Counted from the stretch's first letter, positions 47,287 to 56,592 are shown. The stretch is 64,000 bases of DNA from Dryocola boscaweniae (GCF_025215095.1 NZ_JALHAP010000076.1:124001-188000); one strand, 5' to 3'. Program-made: numbers and translations. The notes: a model not told the origin generated them from the sequence alone.

Positions 47287-49146
47287 TTACTGCATCTTTT
47301 TATCTAAAATAGATAATATTTCTTCGTGATGTTGAACCCACTCCTCTGCACCGTAAAAACCATCACCTACTGCCTGAATCGCCTTCTGATGTAACGACCG
47401 GATTGTTTTGATACTTTGCGCTTGCTGTTTTTCACTCATGGCATCATAGCCTGCCCATCCAAGTGTCGCTGTTTTTGATAACTTTTTGCAGGGTGGAATT
47501 ATGTAGTCATGGATACAATAACCATTAGCCGTTAGGTGAACAGCTCCATGATCTAACTCATCAAAGATTTTTTCACTCAAATGAGTTCCAACCTGGCCGC
47601 AATAGCGGTTGTTGCCGAGCTTCAGAGACCCTACTTTTTCAAGCATTTCTTCTTGCGAGACATGGTTATAAACACGATTCTGCGTGATGCTGACTCGTCC
47701 CGACCATTTTGCTATCTCCAATTCGGATAAATCGCCAAGGTGTGCCAAAGTATTGAGAAGATGTCTGGGCTGATGGGAACGGAGGTATAACGCTTCGCCT
47801 GAATCATCTAGATAACCAAAACGCGAAAAGACATTTTTCATTGTCTGCCCAGTTTTTCTCGCCTTTTCTATATCCTGCGTAAAGAAGCCATAGGTTGGTC
47901 TGTAAAGGGCATAAAAAACGGTCAATCTCCTTTCATTGCACTGATGCAGATTCAATAGACACAACGCATTGCTACATTTAACTGATTTATCTTCATCAAA
48001 CCAGGGGAATTTCTCAGGTAGCAAGCCAACTACCATTTTCGATAGTGCTCTTAAAGTGTAAGCCCCGTCTGCTGGATTAAGGAATGAAACTCCACCGTCG
48101 ATACTGGTTCGCTTTACCTTATCGATGCATTGCTTCTTATCATTCAGTTGATAGCCAAGTGCATGGCAAAGCTGAACAACATCAAGTGGCTTATCTTCCT
48201 GCACTGCAGGACAAAGTTCATGTCTGTAAAATTTATCAGGCGAGGATTCATACCATTTAGCAAGAGAGCGTGCATTTTCAGACAGCCTTCGCAGTCTGCT
48301 AATTGCTCTTCTGGCAACAGGCACCATAACGTCAGGTATCCACTTGATAGTAGCTCCATAGCCTTTTACTGAAAAAAAACGAAGCCCATATCTCTCTATT
48401 CCATTTTTATCATTTCGAGTAATTTCACAGTCAGCAGGCAAGGCCAGAATTTCTGAAGCTCGACTTGGGGCGCACATCAGTAATGCAAAAACAGAAGTCG
48501 TAAAAAGGTCTCTCTCGCTGAGTTCTTCATCCGGCAGGGAAAAAATCTCAGCGATAGCGAGTAAAGCTTGCTGATCAGGTAATTTATTTTTTCTGTCTGC
48601 ATCTTCTTTTTCTGGAACATAGTTGTTTTTAGTATTTCGCTTTACTGGATTGGTCCAACTAAGAAACCCACACTTTAAAAAATGTTGCTCAGATAAAAAA
48701 TTACCAAGTTTTTCAAGCTCATACGCACACATATAAAGGACATTATTTTCATAGTGCTGACCTGCTATCTGTAAAGCCTCGTCCAGAACAACGACAGAAG
48801 TGTTATAAACGTAAGCGCTCTGACAAACTTGCAAAAGTGCTTTTTCCAGACACTTTAACGCCATCATTGTTGTGCCGGGATTTTTAACAGGACTTAATGC
48901 CTGCTGGTATCGGATATAGCTTCTTGCAAAATTCACAAAATTTTTATCTAGCAGGTATTCATCTTTCAACACGCCCCTACCCGTATCTAACTTTCGAAAA
49001 ACGGCAATACCTTTCCATACAGGACAATCCCATTTCAGATCTGCACCGAATACGGTTAACTTATCACGGCAAAAGTTGTTAAAATCATGAACATTTCTTT
49101 CTGCATCTAAATCAGAGTAAGACTTGAATATCACTATATTATTCAT
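47287..49146 (-). CDS. large tyrosine recombinase (TnpB / GmtZ-like), third of three
   Basis: This 619-residue recombinase has the catalytic set in its second half: Arg229 in APSRASEILAL, His458-x2-Arg461 in SHQPRHLLN, Trp481 in KWSGR, and nucleophile Tyr493 in RVYNH. A C-terminal region with NGYCIHDYIIPPCKK is typical of the large member of multi-recombinase elements. It overlaps the middle recombinase gene by 4 bp. Length (about 620) matches TnpB of Tn554 and the large integrase of gamma-mobile-trio systems. All catalytic residues seem intact. Confidence 0.8.
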   Translation of the reverse strand: MNNIVIFKSYSDLDAERNVHDFNNFCRDKLTVFGADLKWDCPVWKGIAVFRKLDTGRGVLKDEYLLDKNFVNFARSYIRYQQALSPVKNPGTTMMALKCLEKALLQVCQSAYVYNTSVVVLDEALQIAGQHYENNVLYMCAYELEKLGNFLSEQHFLKCGFLSWTNPVKRNTKNNYVPEKEDADRKNKLPDQQALLAIAEIFSLPDEELSERDLFTTSVFALLMCAPSRASEILALPADCEITRNDKNGIERYGLRFFSVKGYGATIKWIPDVMVPVARRAISRLRRLSENARSLAKWYESSPDKFYRHELCPAVQEDKPLDVVQLCHALGYQLNDKKQCIDKVKRTSIDGGVSFLNPADGAYTLRALSKMVVGLLPEKFPWFDEDKSVKCSNALCLLNLHQCNERRLTVFYALYRPTYGFFTQDIEKARKTGQTMKNVFSRFGYLDDSGEALYLRSHQPRHLLNTLAHLGDLSELEIAKWSGRVSITQNRVYNHVSQEEMLEKVGSLKLGNNRYCGQVGTHLSEKIFDELDHGAVHLTANGYCIHDYIIPPCKKLSKTATLGWAGYDAMSEKQQAQSIKTIRSLHQKAIQAVGDGFYGAEEWVQHHEEILSILDKKMQ

Positions 49147-50501
49147 ATAAAAGCCTCGTCACTCTCAATATTATTATTCGTTATTCTAAAATAAACGCAA
49201 CTATGGCATGGGTCTTCAAGAAAATCAGTGCAGGATAAACATGCTCTATTCTTCAACAAATTACTATTATTAAATTTTGTATCTCCATTAGCTTTCCCAA
49301 GAAAAACATTAGCAAGAAAAGCCAACTTAGCTGAGACAGCCTGATTGATCTTTTCAACATTATCAGGCAGATTTTCGACATAAATCCCAGCACTGTAGAT
49401 TGAGGAATGGTCTAACAATTCAGAAATAATCTGCACGCTATACCCATCTCTGGCAAGTCTTGTCCCCAGCGTATAACGTAGTCTTCGTGCATTAATTTTC
49501 ATTGATTCTCCTGTTCGTTCCGAGATAACTCCTTCTATTTTAATTATTTTACTCAGAACATAGTCAACGACGTTTTTAGGCACATGAAGTCTGTCAGAAC
49601 TAAGTAATCCTAAAATATCTTTTTCGTCTGCCGTGATTTTACGACCAGACTTACTCATAAATATAGGAACCTCATTTTTCTCCGCTGAATTAAGTGTCCT
49701 GCCGATTGTTTCCTCAACCAATTTGACTGAACAAACAGCCTGCTCATGAACAATATTAAAAATGTATTCACTAAGAATTAACTTTCTGAAAGATTTTCTA
49801 AACTCAAGCCCCTGCTTTATTCTAGGGAAATTCATGTAATATTCAACTTTGCCATTGATCGTCGATTCTCTTACAATATCTTTAAATTTTAGTGAAGTAA
49901 TTTGCGCAGGTCTTCTTCCTGTAAAACTTACCAACAGCGCCAAAGAAAATTCATATAAATTTATTTTATTGAATTCATATGCATTTCTAATTGCCCTGTT
50001 GAATGTATAATGCTCAGGGTCTGTTAATGGGCCTTGTTCAGGATTTTCATTTTTTACCGCATCTCCTGCTTCTTTAACTTTCAACTTCATTGCATTGAAA
50101 AGTGATATAACCTTTTCATCAACTCCGTAATATTCCAATGAATACCATGTTTTGAAGAAACTCCTCAGTGTGACTAAATATTGAACCCTTTGTTTCGGCA
50201 GTGTATCTTTATAATTTAAAATAACTGTCTCTTCAATATAAGCAGGGGTCATCTTCTTAATAAAATCATGTATGTTGTTATTGATCTTTATAACGTAGCT
50301 TGGACTATACTTGCAGGCATAATAGGCAAGCGTGTTTATATATCCCTCAGTTAACTTTGGATGAAGAAATCTTGATACATATCTAACATTTACTATGTTA
50401 TTACGATCTAGCACCCATTTCTCATCATTTATACAAAATGAATAATCAGGTTGCTTCGCGGTTAAATACACCTTGTCTTCTTGATGTTTTACATTATTCA
50501 T
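49143..50501 (-). CDS. tyrosine recombinase, second of three, with C-terminal zinc-like motif
   Basis: This 452-residue recombinase has Arg197 in SFTGRRPAQI, the second box as INARRLRYTLGTR (Arg342, with Arg339 where a His is usual), His365 in LLDHSSI and the nucleophile Tyr374 in AGIYVE. The C-terminus has a Cys-x2-Cys, Cys-x2-Cys pattern (CLSCTDFLEDPCHSCVYF) that may bind zinc. It overlaps the first recombinase by 4 bp and the third by 4 bp, so the three are cotranslated. The His-to-Arg change may alter or specialise activity. Confidence 0.8.
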   Translation of the reverse strand: MNNVKHQEDKVYLTAKQPDYSFCINDEKWVLDRNNIVNVRYVSRFLHPKLTEGYINTLAYYACKYSPSYVIKINNNIHDFIKKMTPAYIEETVILNYKDTLPKQRVQYLVTLRSFFKTWYSLEYYGVDEKVISLFNAMKLKVKEAGDAVKNENPEQGPLTDPEHYTFNRAIRNAYEFNKINLYEFSLALLVSFTGRRPAQITSLKFKDIVRESTINGKVEYYMNFPRIKQGLEFRKSFRKLILSEYIFNIVHEQAVCSVKLVEETIGRTLNSAEKNEVPIFMSKSGRKITADEKDILGLLSSDRLHVPKNVVDYVLSKIIKIEGVISERTGESMKINARRLRYTLGTRLARDGYSVQIISELLDHSSIYSAGIYVENLPDNVEKINQAVSAKLAFLANVFLGKANGDTKFNNSNLLKNRACLSCTDFLEDPCHSCVYFRITNNNIESDEAFI

Positions 50502-51703
50502 ATAGCTCTCTCCATAAATTCATTTTGAATCACCAATGAGGTCTTATGAGCCTGTTCTACGATATGTCTTGCGTTGTATATTTTTGCCATTTCCGAATCA
50601 ACTACCCACCCCATAATATAAGATCGAATCTGGGCTTCCTTTTCCTCTGAAAAGGGTTCATCCCTCTCATCCATCATTCTGGAAAACTCATAGTTCCAAG
50701 TATGTCTCAGCATATGCCCACTTAACTCATTTAACTCTGGGTGAGCCTTGCTAATTATGTTGATGATTTTATGATATGCCGACATTGATAAAGGCATTCC
50801 AACTGTTTTTCCTAATTTATTGGTGATGAAAAGAAAATCATTACCTTTTGCATTTTTAACTTTGTTTCTTTCTACAATAATATAATTATAGATCTCTCCC
50901 ATTAGGGTCTCTCCAACAGGTAATTTCCTTTCGCATGTTTTCACGAGAGGCTGATTCACTCGTGGATCAGACTTATCATCAGCTCGCCTTTTTATTGCAA
51001 TAGTAGAATGTGCAAAATCAATATCGCTGATCCTTAGATTCAAAAGCTCTCCTGCTCTTATACCAAATGAATAAAGCAACAGCATTATTAATTGATTTCT
51101 TTTCTGCACTTCAGAAGAAAATGGATTATTATCCGAGTTCGGTTTAACAATATCAAATAAGTAGTCAAGTTGTTTTTGATTAAGAGCTTTATCTGGTATC
51201 TCTTTTTTATACCTGTCTATATTCGATGGTCTTTTACTTTTTACCGCTGTAATGAAATTTTTTATTTTTAATTCTACATTTTTATCGTTTGATAAAGTCA
51301 AATAGACTTTACAGAGCCATTGCATGTAGTCACAGATAACATTGAACCTAAAGTAATTGGTTGGATTTTTTGCTACAGGTAATTTACCACTTGGAGTGCC
51401 TTTTCCTTGTTTGTAATTTTTCGACATATAGTCTGATAAAACTTCAATTTCATTGAAACTTAAAAACTCTAGTTTGAAAATCCTTTCTTCAATATCTATA
51501 TTATTTATAGCAAAGTAGCTATGTAACATAGCTAAAATACCTGCGATTGACTGTATAGTATTAATTGAGTTTGAACGATTCCTTACTTGGGTTATCAAGT
51601 AAAGATTTGGATAATAAATTGGCTCCCCCGTTATTTTATCAACAACGTGGCAAAACCTTTCTCCATTATCAAATACAAAGGAATTTATTGCATATTTTTT
51701 CAT
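50498..51703 (-). CDS. tyrosine recombinase, first of three
   Basis: This 401-residue recombinase has an N-terminal SAM-like DNA-binding part and a complete catalytic domain: Arg216 in SFGIRAGELLNL, His330-x2-Arg333 in GHMLRHTWN, Trp366 in MGW, and Tyr376 in KIYNARH. It is the promoter-proximal gene of the recombinase block, with an upstream region full of inverted repeats (51735-51959). Length is like TnpA of Tn554-type elements. Its stop overlaps the second recombinase by 4 bp. Confidence 0.82.
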   Translation of the reverse strand: MKKYAINSFVFDNGERFCHVVDKITGEPIYYPNLYLITQVRNRSNSINTIQSIAGILAMLHSYFAINNIDIEERIFKLEFLSFNEIEVLSDYMSKNYKQGKGTPSGKLPVAKNPTNYFRFNVICDYMQWLCKVYLTLSNDKNVELKIKNFITAVKSKRPSNIDRYKKEIPDKALNQKQLDYLFDIVKPNSDNNPFSSEVQKRNQLIMLLLYSFGIRAGELLNLRISDIDFAHSTIAIKRRADDKSDPRVNQPLVKTCERKLPVGETLMGEIYNYIIVERNKVKNAKGNDFLFITNKLGKTVGMPLSMSAYHKIINIISKAHPELNELSGHMLRHTWNYEFSRMMDERDEPFSEEKEAQIRSYIMGWVVDSEMAKIYNARHIVEQAHKTSLVIQNEFMERAI

Positions 51704-51734
51704 ATGTCTCCTTATAAACCTTACACTTATGTAT

Positions 51735-51959
51735 AGGTGCGGTATATTGTTAAACTATGATTTTATTTTTTACAAAAAAAATGCACATGTATTTATATTT
51801 TATTGTTCCAAGTCAATTATTTAACAATGAAAAATTTCGCACCTTATATAAGGTGAATCTAGTTATTATTATGTTTACCTAATACTTCAAAACAGACCGC
51901 AAACCCAAGCAGAATAAGTCGTTCATTAATTATGTAAACTTTTAAGTAAAGTATTAGGT
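51735..51959. promoter_or_regulatory. inverted-repeat cluster upstream of recombinase block
   Basis: Several nested symmetric sequences lie between the first recombinase start and the next minus-strand gene. AGGTGCG (51735-51741) and ATTGTTAAA (51746-51754) pair with TTTAACAAT (51820-51828) and CGCACCT (51838-51844). A perfect 14-bp palindrome ACCTTATATAAGGT occupies 51841-51854. ACCTAATACTT (51877-51887) pairs with AAGTATTAGGT (51949-51959). This could be a recombination site for the recombinases, an autoregulatory operator, or both. Confidence 0.55.
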
Positions 51960-51985
51960 GTTTTTAATCATGCAAACTTTACATT

Positions 51986-52300
51986 TTATCCTTCACTTCT
52001 CAATTCTAACTGATACTTCATAATTCTAATTGCCAATAGTTTCAATTCCCGGCGAGACTTGATCAAAAGGAAAAATGTTTCATAGACAATTGATTGCTCA
52101 AATATATTGTTCTTGCTTATTTCTTCAAAAACACCTCTAATATCCCCTTCAAAATATTGACTTAACCAATAGCCTATTTTCCTGTGAAGGTCATTATCTG
52201 ATAGGTTATCTATTACCTTTAAATCAAAGATCCCTGAGTAAATTTCTAATTCAATATTGGCCATTTTGCATTCTTCACTTATAAATTGTTCAATTCTCAT
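51986..52300 (-). CDS. hypothetical protein downstream of AlpA-like gene
   Basis: This 104-residue, mostly helical protein (MRIEQFISEECKMANIELEI, DNDLHRKIGYWLSQYFEGDI, LLIKSRRELKLLAIRIMKYQ) has AAGGAT 8 bp before the ATG. It lies 27 bp downstream of the AlpA-type regulator gene and is probably cotranscribed. No family recognised. The position is typical of small genes in the P4-type integration module. Confidence 0.55.
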   Translation of the reverse strand: MRIEQFISEECKMANIELEIYSGIFDLKVIDNLSDNDLHRKIGYWLSQYFEGDIRGVFEEISKNNIFEQSIVYETFFLLIKSRRELKLLAIRIMKYQLELRSEG

Positions 52301-52327
52301 TTTAGATATCCTTGTAGGTGATATGAG

Positions 52328-52534
52328 TTAAGCAGCATTTTTTCTTGTTTCATCTATTGTTGCTTGAATCCAATCATCAATTTCACTTTCAATAAATGCT
52401 ACGGCGCGTGAACCGATTTTAATTTGAGTTGGGAAACGCCCTTCGCTGATCAGACGGTAAATCCATGCTTTTCCATAACCGGTTCGGTTCATCACTTCTG
52501 TTAAACGGATAAGTCGGGTTGTTTGGTTGTTCAT
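52328..52534 (-). CDS. AlpA-family transcriptional regulator
   Basis: This 68-residue regulator starts at the ATG at 52534 (MNNQTTRLIRLTEVMNRTGY) after GGAG; a longer frame to 52606 is less likely. It has the AlpA/MerR-like HTH with TGYGKAWIYRLISEGRFPTQ and the family ending SEIDDWIQATIDE. AlpA activates the P4-type integrase and thus excision in CP4-57-like elements. Its position between integrase module genes fits that role. Confidence 0.82.
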   Translation of the reverse strand: MNNQTTRLIRLTEVMNRTGYGKAWIYRLISEGRFPTQIKIGSRAVAFIESEIDDWIQATIDETRKNAA

Positions 52535-52657
52535 TGTCAGTGCTCCAGCTTCGTTTCGATGGAGTGACTTTAGATTTGACTGGAAAAGAGAACTAGTGAG
52601 GGTCAAAACAAGGAAACCGCGCGAGTTCCCTTGTTTATGAGTTTGAGGAGGTTTAGG

Positions 52658-53509
52658 TCAGTCGGAATCAGTGAGTTTCATCACGTCTGAAACTCTCATG
52701 TTTTTCAAGATACTGTTTTTGTTTATAAAAAAGTTAAATTGTCGGATAAAATCCTTCGTAATAGCCTTCATTGCAAGTGGGCGATCTGTGTCTTTTATTT
52801 GATAGTGAAGCCTGGTCTGTGATTCGTCATCATCATCGGTATAAAGTAATCGTGAAAGTCTATCTTCTGATATTCGAACGTCATTGCATGAAGCCCAAAA
52901 AAGTATATCCAGCATTGGGATAAGTCGATAGTTAATGATTTTTTTTATTACTCCATACCCAAATCGCATTGTCTCAACAGGATTGGGAGACACACCCTTA
53001 AACTTTCGCCATTGAGGTAATGCAGATTTTAAAGACTCCGCAATTTGTTCATCTGTCCCACTTTCTAAATCTAACTCCAATAAAATGGAACTCTTAAAAA
53101 AGTCTGGCATTGATTCTGAAAGAGGAACCTCAGAATAACTTTTATTAATTTCGTAATCATCTCCTCCCTTCCAGAAAAACATTCCACGTTTCATTGCCAC
53201 AATACTCCACAGCGCTATTTCTTCTGTATTAGTCAATAGGAAATGTGGAGGATCGAGCAATTGATGCTCCATATTTAAATAACCTAGCCTTTCCTCTTCA
53301 ATTAAGAAAGGATCACCGTTGAATATTTGCTGTTGGTAATTTAGAAATGCCTTTTGCTCAAAACCTTCTCGATTAGTCTTGAAGAACAGTGTTCTTGCCC
53401 AGAGTTCATGATACAAAAGCAACAACGATACTTCCTCAAATTTACGATAAGTATCAATGTTCAACCACGCTTTGATCTCTTTGGTATGCTCTGGCTTCCA
53501 GTTTTGCAT
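52658..53509 (-). CDS. DUF6387-like protein of P4-type islands
   Basis: This 283-residue protein begins MQNWKPEHTKEIKAWLNIDT, a characteristic start of DUF6387 proteins encoded next to P4-type integrases. The rest is helical with no signal peptide or catalytic motif I recognise (RFGYGVIKKIINYRLIPMLD). It sits between the integrase and AlpA genes. Function unknown; probably part of the integration/excision control module. Confidence 0.65.
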   Translation of the reverse strand: MQNWKPEHTKEIKAWLNIDTYRKFEEVSLLLLYHELWARTLFFKTNREGFEQKAFLNYQQQIFNGDPFLIEEERLGYLNMEHQLLDPPHFLLTNTEEIALWSIVAMKRGMFFWKGGDDYEINKSYSEVPLSESMPDFFKSSILLELDLESGTDEQIAESLKSALPQWRKFKGVSPNPVETMRFGYGVIKKIINYRLIPMLDILFWASCNDVRISEDRLSRLLYTDDDDESQTRLHYQIKDTDRPLAMKAITKDFIRQFNFFINKNSILKNMRVSDVMKLTDSD

Positions 53510-53647
53510 TTTCCCTCCTGAAAATAGGCAAAATTCAGAAGCAATATATTAGCCAGAGCTTAAATAAGAAAGATACCCCAACAATCATCGAAACTTAGGA
53601 AGGTTGTTGAGGTATCAGCAATAGATACTTTTCAGCAGGTTTGGAAT

Positions 53648-54898
53648 TTACTCTTTTTTGAAGTCAAAGGGAGAAACCGCTCGCGTCCTCAAAGCATCAA
53701 GATAATCTGCCCACCACTGAACCATCAGACGGCGTTCATCAAGATGTTCAGCTTTATGTATATAGGCGGCCCTGACAGAGTTTCTTTCTTGATGGCTCAT
53801 CTGACGCTCAACCGCATCCTTAGACCAAAAACCGGCTTCAATTAATGCACTACAAGCCATCGCACGGAAACCGTGTCCACACACCTCTGTAGACGTGTCA
53901 TATCCCATAGATCTTAAAGCCTTGTTCACCGTGTTTTCGCTCATCGGTTTTCCAGGGTTGTGATCACCGATAAAAATCAGATCATATCCACCGCTGATTT
54001 CTCTGATCGCTTCAAGGACTTCTAAGGCTTGACGGCTTAATGGGACAAGATGTGGTGTTCGCATTTTTGACCCACGGTGTGAGTGCTTCACTCCGAGTAA
54101 TGGTTCACGTTCTGCTGGGATCGTCCACATAGCATTGTCTAAATCAATCTCTGACCATCTTGCAAACCTGAGTTCGCTAGAGCGAATGAAAATCAGCAAT
54201 GTGAGCTTCACCGCTAGTTTGGTTAGTTTCCTGCCTTTAAAACTATCAATACGTTGAAGGAGTTCAGAGAAGCGATCAAAAGGTAAAGCTGGCCTGTGGG
54301 TTCGTTTTGCTACTGCAATAGCCCCAGACATCTCCTGAGCTGGGTTGTAGTCAATTAAACCATTCTGGACTGCATATCGCATTATCGCGGTGGTTCGCTG
54401 TTGCAGGCGTGCTGCTACTTCCAGACGCCCTGAAGCCTCAACGACCTTGATCGGAACGAGTAGGTCCTTTGTTTTAAGCTCAACAATTTTTCTCTTACCT
54501 ATTGAGGAGAAAAGGTTGTCTTCAAGACTTTTAAGAACTCGTTCGCTGTGAGAAGGAGACCATCTCCGATTACATGCGGTATGCCAGTCTCTTGCTATTG
54601 CTTCAAAGGTAAAAGCTTCGCTTTGCTCAATCTTGTCAGTTTTTTTCTTTTCGGAAGGGTCGATACCAACAGATACCAACTTTTTGGCTTCATCTCTTTT
54701 TCTGCGAGCTTCGCCAAGTGAGACCGTAGGGTAGACACCTAATGCCAGAACCTTTTGTTTGCCATCAAAACGGTATTGCAATCGCCAATACTTAGCGCCG
54801 TTTGGATTGATTAGCAGGTGCATACCCTGCCCATCCGTGAGTTTGAAGGGTTTATCTGAGGGTTTGGTTGTTCGAACTTTGATATCAGTGAGCGCCAT
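53648..54898 (-). CDS. int: P4-type tyrosine integrase
   Basis: This 416-residue integrase has the N-terminal DUF4102 arm-binding domain (LTDIKVRTTKPSDKPFKLTD, LALGVYPTVSLGEARRKRDE), a SAM-like core-binding domain and the catalytic domain with Arg239 (IRSSEL), His342-x2-Arg345 (GHGFRAM), His369 and nucleophile Tyr379 (VRAAYIHK). It starts 190 bp from the 3' end of leuX and reads away from it, the usual layout for tRNA-targeting islands. It should recombine the 18-bp attachment repeats; 24-bp candidate arm sites flank both ends. The gene appears intact. Confidence 0.93.
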   Translation of the reverse strand: MALTDIKVRTTKPSDKPFKLTDGQGMHLLINPNGAKYWRLQYRFDGKQKVLALGVYPTVSLGEARRKRDEAKKLVSVGIDPSEKKKTDKIEQSEAFTFEAIARDWHTACNRRWSPSHSERVLKSLEDNLFSSIGKRKIVELKTKDLLVPIKVVEASGRLEVAARLQQRTTAIMRYAVQNGLIDYNPAQEMSGAIAVAKRTHRPALPFDRFSELLQRIDSFKGRKLTKLAVKLTLLIFIRSSELRFARWSEIDLDNAMWTIPAEREPLLGVKHSHRGSKMRTPHLVPLSRQALEVLEAIREISGGYDLIFIGDHNPGKPMSENTVNKALRSMGYDTSTEVCGHGFRAMACSALIEAGFWSKDAVERQMSHQERNSVRAAYIHKAEHLDERRLMVQWWADYLDALRTRAVSPFDFKKE

Positions 54899-54940
54899 CA
54901 GTTGATACCTCCATTGTTGGTATCAAAATCAATCGAACCG

Positions 54941-54964
54941 AAGATACCACCAGTTATACCATCA
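54941..54964. repeat. candidate integrase arm site, right
   Basis: This copy matches 29062-29085 at 21 of 24 positions (contains AAGATACCACCA and ATACCATCA). It lies between the integrase start and leuX. Further TTGGTATC/GATACC motifs nearby could be additional arm sites or an integrase autoregulatory region. Confidence 0.6.
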
Positions 54965-55087
54965 TTTGTTGGTATATGTGGATAGATGTGAGTGGACGTC
55001 AAGAGACATAGAACAGAGGAGAAACAGCGTAACTGCTGGATTTTAGAGACAAAAAAAGACGTCAATAGACGTCGATTTTGTACTATT

Positions 55088-55172
55088 TGGTGCCGAAGGC
55101 CGGACTCGAACCGGCACGTATTTCTACGGTTGATTTTGAATCAACTGCGTCTACCGATTTCGCCACTTCGGC
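55088..55172 (-). tRNA. leuX: tRNA-Leu, anticodon CAA (leuX)
   Basis: This 85-nt tRNA begins GCCGAAGTGGCGAAATCGG and ends CTTCGGCACCA, so CCA is encoded. The anticodon stem GTTGA/TCAAC encloses the loop TTCAAAA, giving anticodon CAA. A long variable arm marks it as Leu type. The sequence and the neighbouring ahr gene match leuX of E. coli, a frequent island target. The attachment repeat at 55094-55111 lies within its T arm and acceptor, so the last few bases come from the island but restore a complete tRNA. Confidence 0.96.
55094..55111. repeat. right attachment repeat within leuX
   Basis: This 18-bp sequence CGAAGGCCGGACTCGAAC is part of the tRNA gene and is copied at 28994-29011, exactly 26,100 bp away. 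Confidence 0.85.
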
Positions 55173-55406
55173 ACGAAGAGGTATGCGGAAAACGTTGTGG
55201 ATTATACCTGTCGCACGCTGCCTTGCAAGCTCCGCCCTTCGCAAGCTGCGCTAAGTGCTGAAAAAAACAGCGTGTTTGCCAAACATTGCCCATGCAGCCT
55301 TTATTTACGCCCTCATCCCCCCTTCCCCAAAAAGCACATCTCGCACACCGTCCTGGCGTCGTCCATGCTCTACACTTCCTGACTGAGCCAACACGAAGGA
55401 AATCAT

Positions 55407-56426
55407 ATGTCCATTATAAAAAGTTACGCCGCGCAGCAGGCCGGCGCAGAGCTTGAGCTTTACGAATACGACGCGGGCGAACTGCTGCCGGAGGACGTTG
55501 AAGTCAAAGTCGAATACTGCGGCATCTGCCATTCCGACCTGTCGATGATCGACAACGAATGGGGCTTCTCGCAGTATCCGCTGGTGCCGGGGCACGAGGT
55601 GGTTGGCCGCGTGCATGCCCTCGGCAGCGCGGCGCAGAACAAAGGCCTGAAGGTGGGCCAACGCGTGGGCATCGGCTGGACGGCGCGAAGCTGCGGGCAC
55701 TGCGATGCGTGCATCAGCGGCAGTCAGGTGAACTGCCAGGAAGGTAGCGTGCCGACGATTGCCAATCGCGGCGGCTTTGCCGATAAAATCCGCGCCGACT
55801 GGCAGTGGGTTATCCCTCTGCCGGAATCCATCGATATCGAATCCGCCGGCCCGCTGCTGTGCGGCGGCATTACCGTTTTTAAACCGCTGCTAATGCATCA
55901 CGTTACAGCCACCAGCCGCGTGGGTGTGATCGGTATCGGCGGCCTCGGACATATCGCCATCAAGCTGCTGCACGCCATGGGCTGCGAGGTCACCGCGTTT
56001 AGCTCTAACCCTGCTAAAGAGCAGGAGATCCTGACGATGGGCGCGGATAAAGTGGTCAACAGCCGCGACCCGCAGGCGCTGACAGCGCTCGCCGGGCAGT
56101 TCGATCTCATCATTAATACCGTCAACGTCGATTTGGAGTGGCTGCCGTACTTCGAGGCGCTGGCTTACGGCGGCAAGTTCCATACCGTCGGCGCGGTGAT
56201 GAAGCCGTTCGCGGTTCCAGCGTTCAAGCTGATTGCCGGCGACCGCAGCATTACCGGTTCGGCAACGGGTTCCCCGCACGAGCTACGCACGCTGATGAAG
56301 CTTGCCGGACGTGCAAAAGTAGCGCCGCAGACCGAGCTCTATCCGATGTCGAAAATCAACGAGGCTATCCAGCACGTGCGAGACGGCAAAGCCCGTTACC
56401 GCGTGGTGTTAAAGGCTGATTTTTGA
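55407..56426 (+). CDS. ahr: NADPH-dependent aldehyde reductase Ahr (YjgB)
   Basis: This 339-residue zinc-dependent alcohol dehydrogenase-family enzyme matches E. coli Ahr in length and sequence. Catalytic zinc ligands are in [10 protein letters not shown] (Cys) and PGHEVVG (His, Glu), structural zinc cysteines in [15 protein letters not shown], and the nucleotide-binding loop is [13 protein letters not shown]. It reduces a broad range of aldehydes. Next to leuX it preserves the E. coli arrangement, anchoring the right side of the island to chromosome. GAAGGA precedes the ATG. Confidence 0.95.
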   Translation: MSIIKSYAAQQAGAELELYEYDAGELLPEDVEVKVEYCGICHSDLSMIDNEWGFSQYPLVPGHEVVGRVHALGSAAQNKGLKVGQRVGIGWTARSCGHCDACISGSQVNCQEGSVPTIANRGGFADKIRADWQWVIPLPESIDIESAGPLLCGGITVFKPLLMHHVTATSRVGVIGIGGLGHIAIKLLHAMGCEVTAFSSNPAKEQEILTMGADKVVNSRDPQALTALAGQFDLIINTVNVDLEWLPYFEALAYGGKFHTVGAVMKPFAVPAFKLIAGDRSITGSATGSPHELRTLMKLAGRAKVAPQTELYPMSKINEAIQHVRDGKARYRVVLKADF

Positions 56427-56475
56427 TGTGACAGACCCCTTCTGAGAAGGTGGCTTTTGAGAACGCCCCTGTGAG

Positions 56476-56592
56476 GGTAACACCGTTCACTTAAGCTGAT
56501 GCATTAGGGGAAACACCAGGATTTGGTTCCCGAAGGGACGCCAGACCTGGTGGTCGCCCCGGGTATCACAAACTTAAACTAACGGTGTTACC
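56476..56592. repeat. 117-bp terminal-inverted-repeat hairpin element
   Basis: Perfect 12-bp terminal arms GGTAACACCGTT (56476-56487) and AACGGTGTTACC (56581-56592) extend imperfectly inward (TTAAG/CTTAA). An internal arm pair CACCAGG (56514-56520) and CCTGGTG (56546-56552) surrounds TCCC-GAA-GGGA. The whole would fold as one long hairpin in RNA or single-stranded DNA. It resembles a MITE or a structured RNA. It contains no gene and lies between ahr and the REP-like units before dhaK. Confidence 0.6.

Noticed and set aside
55305..55714. Minus-strand frames overlapping the start of ahr
   Set aside because: They are shadows of the GC-rich ahr coding frame and lack start signals.
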